A stretch of DNA of 39,773 nucleotides from assembly GCA_029261965.1 (NCBI GenBank), contig JAJDAH010000365.1:1-39773 (forward strand). Direction: 5' to 3'. Every line of letters starts with the position of its first letter. Within the stretch, counting starts at the first letter, position 1. The translations under genes were made by a program, and so were the position numbers. Of the stretch, positions 15,918 to 24,128 are shown piece after piece. The notes beneath the pieces are model-generated. The model worked only from the letters and a program-made list of their open reading frames with translations. It was not told the DNA's origin and ran no database searches. The stretch is from Polyangiaceae bacterium (GTDB taxonomy: Bacteria > Myxococcota_A > Polyangia > Polyangiales > Polyangiaceae).

Positions 15918-18106
15918 TGGCGAACGAATCGCGCGAGCGGCCAATCCGCGTGGCCATCGTGGGCGGCGGCTGCGCCGGAGTCACCGCTGCCTACGAGCTG
16001 ACTCGTCCGGAGCTCGAGGGGCGCTACGAAGTCACCGTCTATCAGCTCGGGTGGCGCCTAGGCGGCAAAGGCGCTTCAGGCCGCGGCCCAGCCGACCGCA
16101 TCGAGGAGCACGGGCTGCACCTCTGGATGGGTTGGTACGAGAACGCGTTCCGCGTGATGCGAGAATGCTACGAGGAGCTCGGTCGCGATCCTGCCACCTG
16201 CCCGATCGCCACCTGGACCGACGCGTTCAAACCCGATCCGTTCTGCGGCGTGATGGATCTGACTCCCGACGGTCGATGGGTCCCATGGACGGCGACCTAC
16301 CCTCTGACCGAAGGCATGCCGGGCGACCCGACCGGCCCGGACCAAAAGTGGACGATGCGCGACTACGTGGTCCGCGCACTGACGCTCGTCCGCGTGACGC
16401 TCGAGGCGGTCGAGCTCAAAGAAAACCCGGGAGATCGGGATAGAGTGGAGTGGGGCGCCGACGAACGCGGTCGACCCGGCTGGGTGAAGTCGCCCGAGGC
16501 CGCCCTGCAACGCTTGCTCCGCCTCGTGCGCGCCGGCGAGCTCGCCACCCTGACCACCCTCATCGAGGCCTTTGGGATCCTCGAAGCGGCGATGCGCTCG
16601 CTGCCGATCTTCTCGGAGAATCTCGTCCTGAAGATCCTCGAAGCCGTCTCCATCGCATCGTCGGAACAACTCGCGATGCGCGTCCGCACCGACGACGAGC
16701 TCCGACGGCTCTGGGAAGTCGTCGACATCACGATGGCGGCCGTGCGCGGGATCTTCCGCTTCGGGCTTCTGACGGATCCGCGGGGGTTCGACGCCATCGA
16801 CGAATACGATTGTCGCGAGTGGCTGCGCCTGAACGGCGCCAGCGACCGCTCGGTGGACGGCGCATTTTTGCGCGCCATGTACGACTTGGTTTTTGCCTAC
16901 GAGGACGGCGACGTGAACCGACCACGCATCGCCGCGGGCCAGGCGATGCGATGCGCCGTCCGAGCGTTTTTGACCTACCGGGGCGCCATCTTCTGGAAGA
17001 TGCAGGCGGGAATGGGCGACATCGTCTTCGCGCCGTTTTACGAGGCGCTGAAGCGTCGCGGGGTGCGATTCGAGTTCTTCCACAATCTCGAGAACGTGCA
17101 GGTCCGTGGGCTCGCCAGCTCCGCGGAAGGTGACCGCCCGTACGTGCACGCTCTCGAATTCGACGTTCAAGCCGCGCTCGAAAGCGGCGACGAGTACCAC
17201 CCGCTCGTCGACGTGCACGGCCTCCCTTCGTGGCCCGCCGAGCCCGACTGGAAACAGCTCGAGAACGGCGAGCAACTGCAGACTGCAGGCGTGGACTTCG
17301 AGTCCTTCTGGAACCCCACACGCTCCGCCACCAAAGTCCTCCACGTGCAGGAGGACTTCGACTTCGTCGTTCTCGCCGTCGGCCTCGGCGCCATCGAACA
17401 TGTCTGCAGCGAGATTGTCGCCCTCGACCCACGCTGGCAACGCATGGTCGATCACGTCAAGACGGTCCCGACGCAGGCCGCTCAAGTCTGGTTGGATTCG
17501 AGCATGAGAGATCTGGGGTGGGACGCGCCGTCAATCAACATGTGCGGCTTCGTCGAACCGTTCGATACGTGGGCGGACATGACGCACCTCATTCCCGCAG
17601 AGAGCTTCCCCAGGGAGCCGAAGTCGCTGGCGTATTTCTGCAGCGTGCTCCGAGAGCCGCCGACCGAGCAAGACCACGCCGACCCCGACTACCCGGCCCG
17701 CCGACACGCCGAGGTCAAACGAAACACCGTTCAGTTTCTGAATCGCGACGTGGGACACATGTGGCCAAAGGCCGTGCGGTCCGGCGGGTTTCGGTGGGAG
17801 CTGCTCGTCGACGAAAAAGGACGGGGCGGCGAGGGCAGCTGTGACGAATCGAGAATCGACACTCAGTTCTGGACGGCGAACGTGAACCCCACCGACCGCT
17901 ACGCGCTGTCGCTGCCTGGCACGACGCGCTATCGGATCTCACCGCTCGACGACGCGTTCGACAACCTGACAGTTTGCGGGGACTGGACGAGTTGCGGGTT
18001 CAACGCGGGGTGCGTAGAAGCCGCGGTGATTAGCGGCCGGCTGGCAGCCCACGCCATTTCGCTATCCCCGTCCCTCGAAGAAATCGTGGGATTTGATCAC
18101 CCCTGA
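15917..18106 (+). CDS. Large FAD-dependent oxidoreductase (phytoene-desaturase/amine-oxidase fold)
   Basis: A 729-residue flavoprotein. ATG 15917 overlaps the previous stop (TGATG) and has GGGAGG 7 nt upstream; ATG 15911 is too close to that site. The FAD dinucleotide fold opens with VAIVGGGCAGVTAAYELT (12-29), followed by YQLGWRLGGKGASGR (42-56) and IEEHGLHLWMGWYENAFRVM (62-81). The C-terminal FAD signature LTVCGDWTSCGFNAGCVEAA begins near residue 684 and leads into SGRLAAHAI. This is the layout of carotenoid desaturases, hydroxysqualene dehydroxylase and related isoprenoid oxidases, but the protein is about 200 residues longer, with helical insertions around 150-330. The adjacent prenyl synthase supports an isoprenoid substrate by context. 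No phytoene or squalene synthase is present in the window, so the substrate remains open. Confidence 0.88.
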   Translation: MANESRERPIRVAIVGGGCAGVTAAYELTRPELEGRYEVTVYQLGWRLGGKGASGRGPADRIEEHGLHLWMGWYENAFRVMRECYEELGRDPATCPIATWTDAFKPDPFCGVMDLTPDGRWVPWTATYPLTEGMPGDPTGPDQKWTMRDYVVRALTLVRVTLEAVELKENPGDRDRVEWGADERGRPGWVKSPEAALQRLLRLVRAGELATLTTLIEAFGILEAAMRSLPIFSENLVLKILEAVSIASSEQLAMRVRTDDELRRLWEVVDITMAAVRGIFRFGLLTDPRGFDAIDEYDCREWLRLNGASDRSVDGAFLRAMYDLVFAYEDGDVNRPRIAAGQAMRCAVRAFLTYRGAIFWKMQAGMGDIVFAPFYEALKRRGVRFEFFHNLENVQVRGLASSAEGDRPYVHALEFDVQAALESGDEYHPLVDVHGLPSWPAEPDWKQLENGEQLQTAGVDFESFWNPTRSATKVLHVQEDFDFVVLAVGLGAIEHVCSEIVALDPRWQRMVDHVKTVPTQAAQVWLDSSMRDLGWDAPSINMCGFVEPFDTWADMTHLIPAESFPREPKSLAYFCSVLREPPTEQDHADPDYPARRHAEVKRNTVQFLNRDVGHMWPKAVRSGGFRWELLVDEKGRGGEGSCDESRIDTQFWTANVNPTDRYALSLPGTTRYRISPLDDAFDNLTVCGDWTSCGFNAGCVEAAVISGRLAAHAISLSPSLEEIVGFDHP

Positions 18107-18144
18107 GCCCACAACACCGTAGATTACGACCCCGGGAGACACGG

Positions 18145-18975
18145 ATGAGCGACGACGGACGGATGAAACGACCGAAGCTCGAGCGACAAGAGCCCGTACG
18201 CGGGTTCACGGGTCTGTTCGGGGCACGACCGGGTCGCAACCCTTTTGCCTGGCCACCAAGCGCACCGCCCGGCGGCGCGGGGCCGGAAGGTCCCGTCGGT
18301 CGCGGCGTCAACCTCGGCTACCGCGTCATCGACGACTACATCAAGCAAGGCGAGCAGGCCGCCCGCGCGTTTCAGCAAGGTGGGTACCGTCCCGAGACCG
18401 TGACGGAGGACATGCAGGCCATGACGGAGAGAATGGTCGGATACGCCACCGACTTCGCGGCGCTTTGGGTCGAGATGTTCGGGCTCGCCGCCGCAAACGG
18501 GGCGTCTCGCGGGCAGAGCCCGGAGCAGCCGATCCCGCCGTTTCGCACGACCGCCGCTCGACCCGAAACCGGCGGGACCGCGCCGGATCCGGGGCCAACA
18601 CCCAATACGCGGCCAGCGACCGACACGCGGCCGGCGACCGACACGCGGCCAGCGGCGGCAGCGCACGCGCCTTCGCCTCAGGCGCGCGAGCACACACGAG
18701 TGGCCGTCCAGGTGAGCTCGGCGGGACGAACCGAGGTGACGCTCGATCTGCAGCCGGGCGCGCACGAAGGACTCGTCGTGCACGACCTGCGCGACGCGGC
18801 GGGCGACAAACCTCGCATCGAAGAGATCACGGTGGAGAACGGCCAGGCCGACGGCCGCCTCACGATTCGGATCCGCGTCCCGGACGGCCACCCCGAAGGG
18901 GTCTACAGCGGGATGATCCTCGATCCCTCGACGAACCTCCCCAAGGGCACGGTCTCTCTCCGCGTGGAGGGGTGA
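18145..18975 (+). CDS. Helical plus beta-domain protein B (unknown, phasin-like N-terminus)
   Basis: A 276-residue protein, not recognised. The ATG has GGGAG 6 nt upstream. Residues 1-55 are basic and Gly/Pro-rich. Residues 55-125 are amphipathic helix-like (YRVIDDYIKQGEQAARAFQQ, TEDMQAMTERMVGYATDFAA, ALWVEMFGL), similar in style to phasins or PhaE-type proteins. Residues 130-180 are a Pro/Thr/Ala linker with NTRPATDTRPATDTRP repeats. Residues 185-276 form a beta-sandwich-like domain (VAVQVSSAGRTEVTLDLQPG, RLTIRIRVPDG, PEGVYSGMILDP). The end resembles that of the 189-residue protein at 12935-13504 in the opposite arm. There is no signal peptide or TM segment. It sits between the FAD enzyme and the prenyl synthase (7-nt gap to the latter). 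It may be a scaffold or granule-surface protein, by inference only. Confidence 0.75.
   Translation: MSDDGRMKRPKLERQEPVRGFTGLFGARPGRNPFAWPPSAPPGGAGPEGPVGRGVNLGYRVIDDYIKQGEQAARAFQQGGYRPETVTEDMQAMTERMVGYATDFAALWVEMFGLAAANGASRGQSPEQPIPPFRTTAARPETGGTAPDPGPTPNTRPATDTRPATDTRPAAAAHAPSPQAREHTRVAVQVSSAGRTEVTLDLQPGAHEGLVVHDLRDAAGDKPRIEEITVENGQADGRLTIRIRVPDGHPEGVYSGMILDPSTNLPKGTVSLRVEG
18607..18653 (+). repeat. 18-nt tandem repeat (about 2.6 copies)
   Basis: Units at 18607-18624 and 18625-18642 (ACGCGGCCAGCGACCGAC, with one base change), plus a partial third copy, encode TRPATD in the linker of protein B. The period keeps the reading frame. Confidence 0.8.
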
Positions 18976-18982
18976 ACATGCC

Positions 18983-20017
18983 ATGAACGAGGCGCCCTCG
19001 GATCTCGTGCGAGAAATGCTCGACGAGTACGGCGCGCTCGTTCGACCCGATCTCGAGCGCTATCTGGCGAGAGGAGAGCCTCGCCGGTATCTCTACGACA
19101 TCGCCGCGGACTACCCGCTCCGCGGCGGGCGCATGTTGCGTCCGAGTCTTTGCATCGCGACGGCCCGCGCGCTCGGAGGCGACGCCGAAGACGCGGTCAA
19201 CACCGCCGTCGCGCTCGAGCTCATGCACAACGCTTTCCTGGTCCACGACGACGTGGAGGACGACGGCGAAGAGAGAAGGGGGCGCCCCACACTCAACGCC
19301 CTGCACGGCGTCGCCGTCGCCGTGAACGTCGGCGACGCCTTGGCCGTCATGAGCCTCCGGCCACTCATCGACAACCGGAAGCGGCTCGGGCCGAGACTCA
19401 CGCTGAGGGTCCTCGAAGAAACCGAGCTCATGGCTCGTGAGTCGGTGGAAGGTCAGGCCATCGAGCTCGGCTGGCGTCGAGACAACGCGGTGGATCTCGG
19501 CGAGGACGACTACCTCCGGATGATCCTCAAGAAGACGTGCTGGTACACGACGATCTACCCGAGCCGAGTCGGCGCCCTGATAGCCACTCGCGACGGCGCA
19601 GACCTCGAGAGAATGGTTCGGTTCGGCTTCTTCTTGGGGGCTGCGTTTCAAATAGAGGACGACATCCTCAATCTGGTCGGCGACAAGAAAAAGTACGGCA
19701 AGGAGATCGACGGCGACATCTGGGAAGGAAAACGCACGCTCATGCTCATTCACACGATGGGGCGCGCCAGCCGAGAAGAACGCGACCGACTGCGCGCGGC
19801 GCTGGCAGCCCCCCGCTCCGAGCGACGCGGCGACGACGTCGAATGGATTCGCGGCCTCATCGACCGAAACGAGAGTGTGCAGTACGCGCGCCAAGTCGCG
19901 CACGGGCTCGCCGGCGCGGCGCTGCACGAGTTCTCACTGGTGTTCGGCGATCTCCCGGAATCCCGCGACAAACGCTTCATCGAAGGGCTGACGACGTGGA
20001 TGCTGAACCGCGCGTGA
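18983..20017 (+). CDS. Polyprenyl diphosphate synthase, short-chain type
   Basis: A 344-residue trans-isoprenyl diphosphate synthase, which condenses IPP with allylic diphosphates. The first Asp-rich motif is DDVED (89-93), preceded by ELMHNAFLVH and followed by RRGRPTLN. The second is FQIEDDILNLVGD, with DDILN (226-230) in place of DDxxD, followed by KYGKEIDGDIWEGKRTLML. Substrate Arg/Lys positions are kept (LRGGRMLRP near 46-54, EGKR). Phe at position -4 from the first motif and no insertion inside it suggest a C15-C20 product; this is a rule-of-thumb inference. GGAGGGG lies 10 nt before the ATG. It is the last gene of the rightward set. Its stop is 3 nt from the stop of the convergent ADC-like gene. 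Confidence 0.92.
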   Translation: MNEAPSDLVREMLDEYGALVRPDLERYLARGEPRRYLYDIAADYPLRGGRMLRPSLCIATARALGGDAEDAVNTAVALELMHNAFLVHDDVEDDGEERRGRPTLNALHGVAVAVNVGDALAVMSLRPLIDNRKRLGPRLTLRVLEETELMARESVEGQAIELGWRRDNAVDLGEDDYLRMILKKTCWYTTIYPSRVGALIATRDGADLERMVRFGFFLGAAFQIEDDILNLVGDKKKYGKEIDGDIWEGKRTLMLIHTMGRASREERDRLRAALAAPRSERRGDDVEWIRGLIDRNESVQYARQVAHGLAGAALHEFSLVFGDLPESRDKRFIEGLTTWMLNRA

Positions 20018-20020
20018 CGC

Positions 20021-20788
20021 TCACCGAGCCGGCATCGGCCAGCTGATCCGCCAGAGCACCTCATCGAGCGCGAACCCACACCCGGGCACCGATCGGTAGA
20101 CGCCAGCCGACAGCGAATCGACGGAAGCGACGACCGTCATCGCCAGATCGAGCTCCTTCGTGATCGCGCGAGAGAAGTCCCAATCGAACCGGCACGCGGC
20201 GTAGTCGCCGCTCCGCTTGCGACCCACCACCGGCGCGCGAAAAGGCGCCATCACCCTCTCGAGTCCATCGGGCACGGCTTCTTTGCCGACTTCGAAACCG
20301 AACCGCACGAGCGCGGGCCCCTTCGGCTCCGACACCAGATACTCCGAGTCGACCCATCCGAGATCCGCGATCTGCTTTCCCAGACCGTAGTTCGCATTGC
20401 CGAACATCATCGGCCCGAGGTGATCACAGTACATTCTGAAAACGAATGTGAACGTCTCGTGGCCGCCCTTGAACCGAACGCGCGGCACCGCGGAACACGT
20501 CTCGTGATACCGGACTCCGAGACGAATCGGATACGTCCCGACGATGGCGGTGCTGTCGTCGAAATCGCCGAACGCGACGGCCAAAGGATGGCTCGCCTCA
20601 CCCTCTGGCGACGCGAGCTCGAGCTCCGCGGGTAGGATCTGCGCCGCCGCACCCCGCGGGAGATCGATGAGCCCCACGCATCCACGAAACGTCGCTTGCC
20701 CGAGGTACGCAACTCCACTCCCTGCCGCCGCACCACCCGACGCCGCACCGCTTGGTGCCGGCGAGCTTGGACCGGACGCGACGGGCAT
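20021..20788 (-). CDS. Acetoacetate-decarboxylase-like protein
   Basis: A 255-residue protein that resembles the acetoacetate decarboxylase superfamily. The first 25 residues are a Ser/Gly/Ala-rich lead. The core runs from about 45: ILPAELELASPEG (family LPxxL... region), HPLAVAFGDFDDSTAIVGTY, then FTFVFRMYCDHLGPMMFGNA and NYGLGKQIADLGW. By position Lys138 in GLGKQ matches the Schiff-base lysine region (GYPKK in classic enzymes), but the flanking sequence differs, so decarboxylase activity is not assured; the superfamily also has aldolase-dehydratases. The ATG lies 3 nt after the cyclase stop (TGA-GCG-ATG), which implies translational coupling with the nucleotide cyclase. It converges with the prenyl synthase. 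The assignment is moderately certain. Confidence 0.6.
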   Translation of the reverse strand: MPVASGPSSPAPSGAASGGAAAGSGVAYLGQATFRGCVGLIDLPRGAAAQILPAELELASPEGEASHPLAVAFGDFDDSTAIVGTYPIRLGVRYHETCSAVPRVRFKGGHETFTFVFRMYCDHLGPMMFGNANYGLGKQIADLGWVDSEYLVSEPKGPALVRFGFEVGKEAVPDGLERVMAPFRAPVVGRKRSGDYAACRFDWDFSRAITKELDLAMTVVASVDSLSAGVYRSVPGCGFALDEVLWRISWPMPAR

Positions 20789-20791
20789 CGC

Positions 20792-23700
20792 TCAGGCGCT
20801 CAGCCGAACGGCCAGATCGCGCACCTTCTGGGCTTCTGGAGCATCCACTTCAGCGCCGAGCGTCGCCGCGGCCCGAGCCAACACCGAAGCCGCATCGTCG
20901 CTCCGACCATTTTCGTGCAACAGGCTCGCGAGCGCGGCCGCCGCGCGCAGCTCGAACGTCGTCGCACGCTGAGCACGAGCTACGCTCATCGACTCGCGAA
21001 GTGACTCGACCGCCGGGTCGAGGTCGCCAAGCGCCGCAGAGATCTCCCCGCGCAGCCTGAGGATCTCTGCGCGATAATTCTGATCGAGCGTGCCTTCGAT
21101 ACCAGCAACGGCCTCGTCGATCGTCTGCTTCGCCTTTTTTGCGTCACCGTTCGCCATCTGCGCGTCGGCCAGATGCGACAGATAGTACGAGTACGGCAGG
21201 CGTGCCCCGGAGGCTCGATACATCATGAGCCCGGTCTCGATCTGCCCAATCCCCATGGCCGCGTCGCCCGCGTGCGCCGCCGCCCAACCGGCAACGCAGG
21301 TCGCGGTGGCGAGCCAGTACCCGAGCTCGTTCTCCATCGACAGGCTGATTTGCTCGGCGGCTAGCTCCGCTGCTCGCCCCACGTCGCCGGCGTCGTGCGC
21401 GATCGCCGAAGCGAAGCTCAAGACCATCGCCAGCGCGTTCGGGTCGTGCGTCCCCCGCGCCAGCTCCACCGCCTCGCGCGCCTCCTGCATCGCTCGCGAA
21501 GTCAGGCCCATGAACACGTGCGACCACGCCGTGTAGGCGTGCCCGTAGAGCAGCAGCTCGGTCGAACCGAAGATCTGCCGCGCCGGGCCGCGCAAGCTCG
21601 GATCGTAACGCTCGACGACACCGCTCATGAGGTCCAGACAGCGCTCGAGATCGCCCGTGAAGAACGCATGAGTTCCGAGCGCGCTGCGGGCTGCGATCTG
21701 CGAGACGGGGTCGGAGTAAGTCTCCAAGCTCCGGTTGAACTGATCGACGAACCAGCGCGCTCCGTCCCTGTCCCCGTGCACGAGCGTCACCGCCCAGAGC
21801 CCCGAAACGACGGGCAGCGGCGCCTCGTCGAGGCCCGCGGAGATCTCCAGCGCTCGCCCGAACATCTCCGCGACGTCGGGTGCGGCGAACCCCTGGGTCA
21901 CGACGAGCGCGGACCCGTACATCGTTCTCAGCAGGAGCTCCTGTTGAGTGCGGGCCGGCGAATCGGGCAGCTTCTCGAGCTGCTCGAGAGCGCACTCGAA
22001 GTGCGAGCTGGATTCTGCGTACGCGGTCGAGTCCGTCGCGCGCTTGCCCGCCATCATCCAGTAGCCGAATGACTCCTGACAGAGGCCGGCGCCGCCGAAG
22101 TGCTGCGCCAGAAGCTCCGGGCGAGCTTCGGCGATCTGCGGGAAGGACCGCTGCAAGGCTTCAGCGATCTGGCCATGCAGGCGTTGTTTGTCTCCCCTGA
22201 GCAGTGAGCCGTACGCCGCGTCTCGAACCAGCGCGTGACGAAACACCAGCGTCGAATCAGGACCGTCGTCGCGCCGCTCGAGCAGCGCCGCCGCTTCCAG
22301 CCGAAGAAGCTCCGCGTCGAGCGCATCGGGTTCGAGCGGAGCAACGGCTCGGAGCAGCTCGAGAGGGAACTCTCGACCGATCACCGCAGCAAGCTGCGCG
22401 ACCGGCTTTCCCGTGCCAGTTCGATCGAGGCGCGCAGTGAGTGAATCACGCACCGTGGCCGGGATGTCCGCGTCGCTCAGCTCGCGGCTTCGGCCGCCCT
22501 CGAGCGCGCCGGACTCGGCGAGCGTCCGCGTGAGCTCTTCCACAAAAAGCGGGATCCCCTCGGTGCGGCTCATGACCCGCCGCAGCACGTCGAGCGGGAG
22601 CACCCGAGCGCCGGCGATGTTCGAAATGATCGACTCCGCCTCTTGTTGACTCACCTTCCCGAGGGCGATCTCCGTCGGCCCGGACCACGGCGGCCGAAAC
22701 TCCGAGCGGCAAGTGAGCACCCCCATCAGACGCCCATCGCGTGGCGCGCTGGTCAGCTGACCGAGCATTTCCAACGTAGAAGGATCCGCCCAGTGCAGGT
22801 CTTCGACGATCCAGATGGTCGTCGTGCCGGGCGGAGCGAAGAGCAAGCCGAGCACCTCCATCGTCCGCTGTCGACGCTGCTTGGGCGTGAGGTGGAGCTC
22901 GTCGCCCTCCCCTACGCCGAGGAGTTCGGCGAGCAACGCAAAAGCGCCCTCGGGAAGATCCTCGTGCCGAGCAAGGAGGCGCTCGAGGGCCGCCCGCTTT
23001 TCCGCCGCCGGAGAATCGCGGGAGAACGCCAGGGTGCGCGCAAGCCAGTCGGCAAACGGGTGAAGCGGCGTGTTCTGGTAGAGCGGGAGACACCGAGCCT
23101 GCACCGTCGTCGGATCGCCGTCGATGGTGCCGAGGAACTCGGCGAGCAGTCGGCTCTTTCCGATGCCCGCGTCGCCCTTGAGCAACGCGACCTGCCGCTC
23201 CCCCTGTCGCGCTTTCTGCCACGCCGTCTTCATCGCGGCGAGCTCGCGTTCCCTGCCGACGAACGGGGTCAATCCCGGCGCAGCCTCCAACCGACTCTGA
23301 GCGTCCGTCTCGCGAAGGGCGCGATAGATCGGCACGCGGCGGCGGATCCCTTTCAGATCGTGCTCGCCCGTGCTCTCGAGCTCGAAGAACCCTCGGACTA
23401 GGCGGTGCGTGTCTCCGGAAAGCAGCACCGTATTGGGCTCGGCCATCGACTGCACGCGCGCCGCCACGTTGGGCCCCTCTCCCAGCGCGAGGTGCTCGGT
23501 GCGGTTACCCTCCCGGAGCTCTCCGACCACGGCGGTGCCCGTGTGAATGCCGACCCGCACGCGCACCTCTGCCTCGGGGATCTCCTCCTCGAGCGCGCCC
23601 ATCGCCTCCACGAGGGCGAGGCCTGCGCGAACGGCTCGCGGACCGTCATCTTCGTGGGCGGTCGGATAGCCGAAGTAGGCGAGGATCCCGTCACCGAGAT

Positions 23701-24046
23701 ACTGGGCGACGTAGCCATCGAACCGCTGGACGACCTCGCCGCAGATCGCGTGGTACCGCCACATGAGCTGGCGCAGGTCATCCAGATCGAGCTGCTCGCT
23801 GAGCGCGGTCGAGCCCATCAAGTCGCAAAACAAGATCGTCAGATGCCGCTTTTCCGCGGTGAGATGGCTGACCGGGCGGCGGACGCTCGGGGCGATCATC
23901 GGCGCCCCACACTCGGCGCAGAAGTTCGCCGTGTCCGGAGAAACGGCCCCACATTGAGCGCAAGGACTCTTCAGCGCCAATCCACACTCCGCGCAGGCCA
24001 ACGCCGTCGCGGTGTTCTTGGTGTGGCAAGCGGCGCAGTGACTCAT
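20792..24046 (-). CDS. Class III nucleotide cyclase with zinc ribbons, AAA ATPase and TPR region
   Basis: A 1084-residue signalling protein. GAGGGGA lies 6 nt before the ATG. Zinc-ribbon cysteines come first: CAACHTKNTATALACAECG (4-22) and CAQCGAVSPDTANFCAECG (29-47). The class III cyclase domain is at about 66-245, with metal Asp75 (LFCDLMGST), Asp119 (YLGDGILAYFGYP) and the transition-state pair Asn193/Arg197 (GPNVAARVQS), so it looks catalytically intact. The AAA/STAND-like ATPase follows: FVGRERELAAM (262-272), Walker A GDAGIGKS (291-298) and Walker B-like TTIWIVEDLHWADPS. The C-terminal half is TPR-like helical repeats. This architecture is common in actinobacteria and myxobacteria. It probably makes cAMP in response to an unknown cue. 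It lies upstream of, and translationally coupled to, the ADC-like gene. Confidence 0.93.
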   Translation of the reverse strand: MSHCAACHTKNTATALACAECGLALKSPCAQCGAVSPDTANFCAECGAPMIAPSVRRPVSHLTAEKRHLTILFCDLMGSTALSEQLDLDDLRQLMWRYHAICGEVVQRFDGYVAQYLGDGILAYFGYPTAHEDDGPRAVRAGLALVEAMGALEEEIPEAEVRVRVGIHTGTAVVGELREGNRTEHLALGEGPNVAARVQSMAEPNTVLLSGDTHRLVRGFFELESTGEHDLKGIRRRVPIYRALRETDAQSRLEAAPGLTPFVGRERELAAMKTAWQKARQGERQVALLKGDAGIGKSRLLAEFLGTIDGDPTTVQARCLPLYQNTPLHPFADWLARTLAFSRDSPAAEKRAALERLLARHEDLPEGAFALLAELLGVGEGDELHLTPKQRRQRTMEVLGLLFAPPGTTTIWIVEDLHWADPSTLEMLGQLTSAPRDGRLMGVLTCRSEFRPPWSGPTEIALGKVSQQEAESIISNIAGARVLPLDVLRRVMSRTEGIPLFVEELTRTLAESGALEGGRSRELSDADIPATVRDSLTARLDRTGTGKPVAQLAAVIGREFPLELLRAVAPLEPDALDAELLRLEAAALLERRDDGPDSTLVFRHALVRDAAYGSLLRGDKQRLHGQIAEALQRSFPQIAEARPELLAQHFGGAGLCQESFGYWMMAGKRATDSTAYAESSSHFECALEQLEKLPDSPARTQQELLLRTMYGSALVVTQGFAAPDVAEMFGRALEISAGLDEAPLPVVSGLWAVTLVHGDRDGARWFVDQFNRSLETYSDPVSQIAARSALGTHAFFTGDLERCLDLMSGVVERYDPSLRGPARQIFGSTELLLYGHAYTAWSHVFMGLTSRAMQEAREAVELARGTHDPNALAMVLSFASAIAHDAGDVGRAAELAAEQISLSMENELGYWLATATCVAGWAAAHAGDAAMGIGQIETGLMMYRASGARLPYSYYLSHLADAQMANGDAKKAKQTIDEAVAGIEGTLDQNYRAEILRLRGEISAALGDLDPAVESLRESMSVARAQRATTFELRAAAALASLLHENGRSDDAASVLARAAATLGAEVDAPEAQKVRDLAVRLSA

Positions 24047-24128
24047 CGCGGTTCCCCTCGATCGGCGCCGAGGTTACCCGAATGCGCGCGCCGGTGTCAG
24101 TTGTTTGCGCCTCCGCTCGCCCAATCGC

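Noticed and set aside
16076-17485. A 469-codon open frame antisense to the FAD enzyme
   Set aside because: No recognisable motif; the sense frame has both FAD signatures. It is a GC-rich shadow frame.
11536-20017. Family 2B encapsulin locus (cNMP domain plus polyprenyl enzyme)
   Set aside because: These encapsulins carry a cNMP domain within a phage-capsid-fold shell protein. Here the cNMP domain is attached to a kinase, and no shell protein is recognisable.
15479-20788. Complete carotenoid or hopanoid cluster
   Set aside because: No phytoene synthase, squalene synthase, lycopene cyclase or squalene-hopene cyclase is present, so only an isoprenoid-type assignment is supportable.
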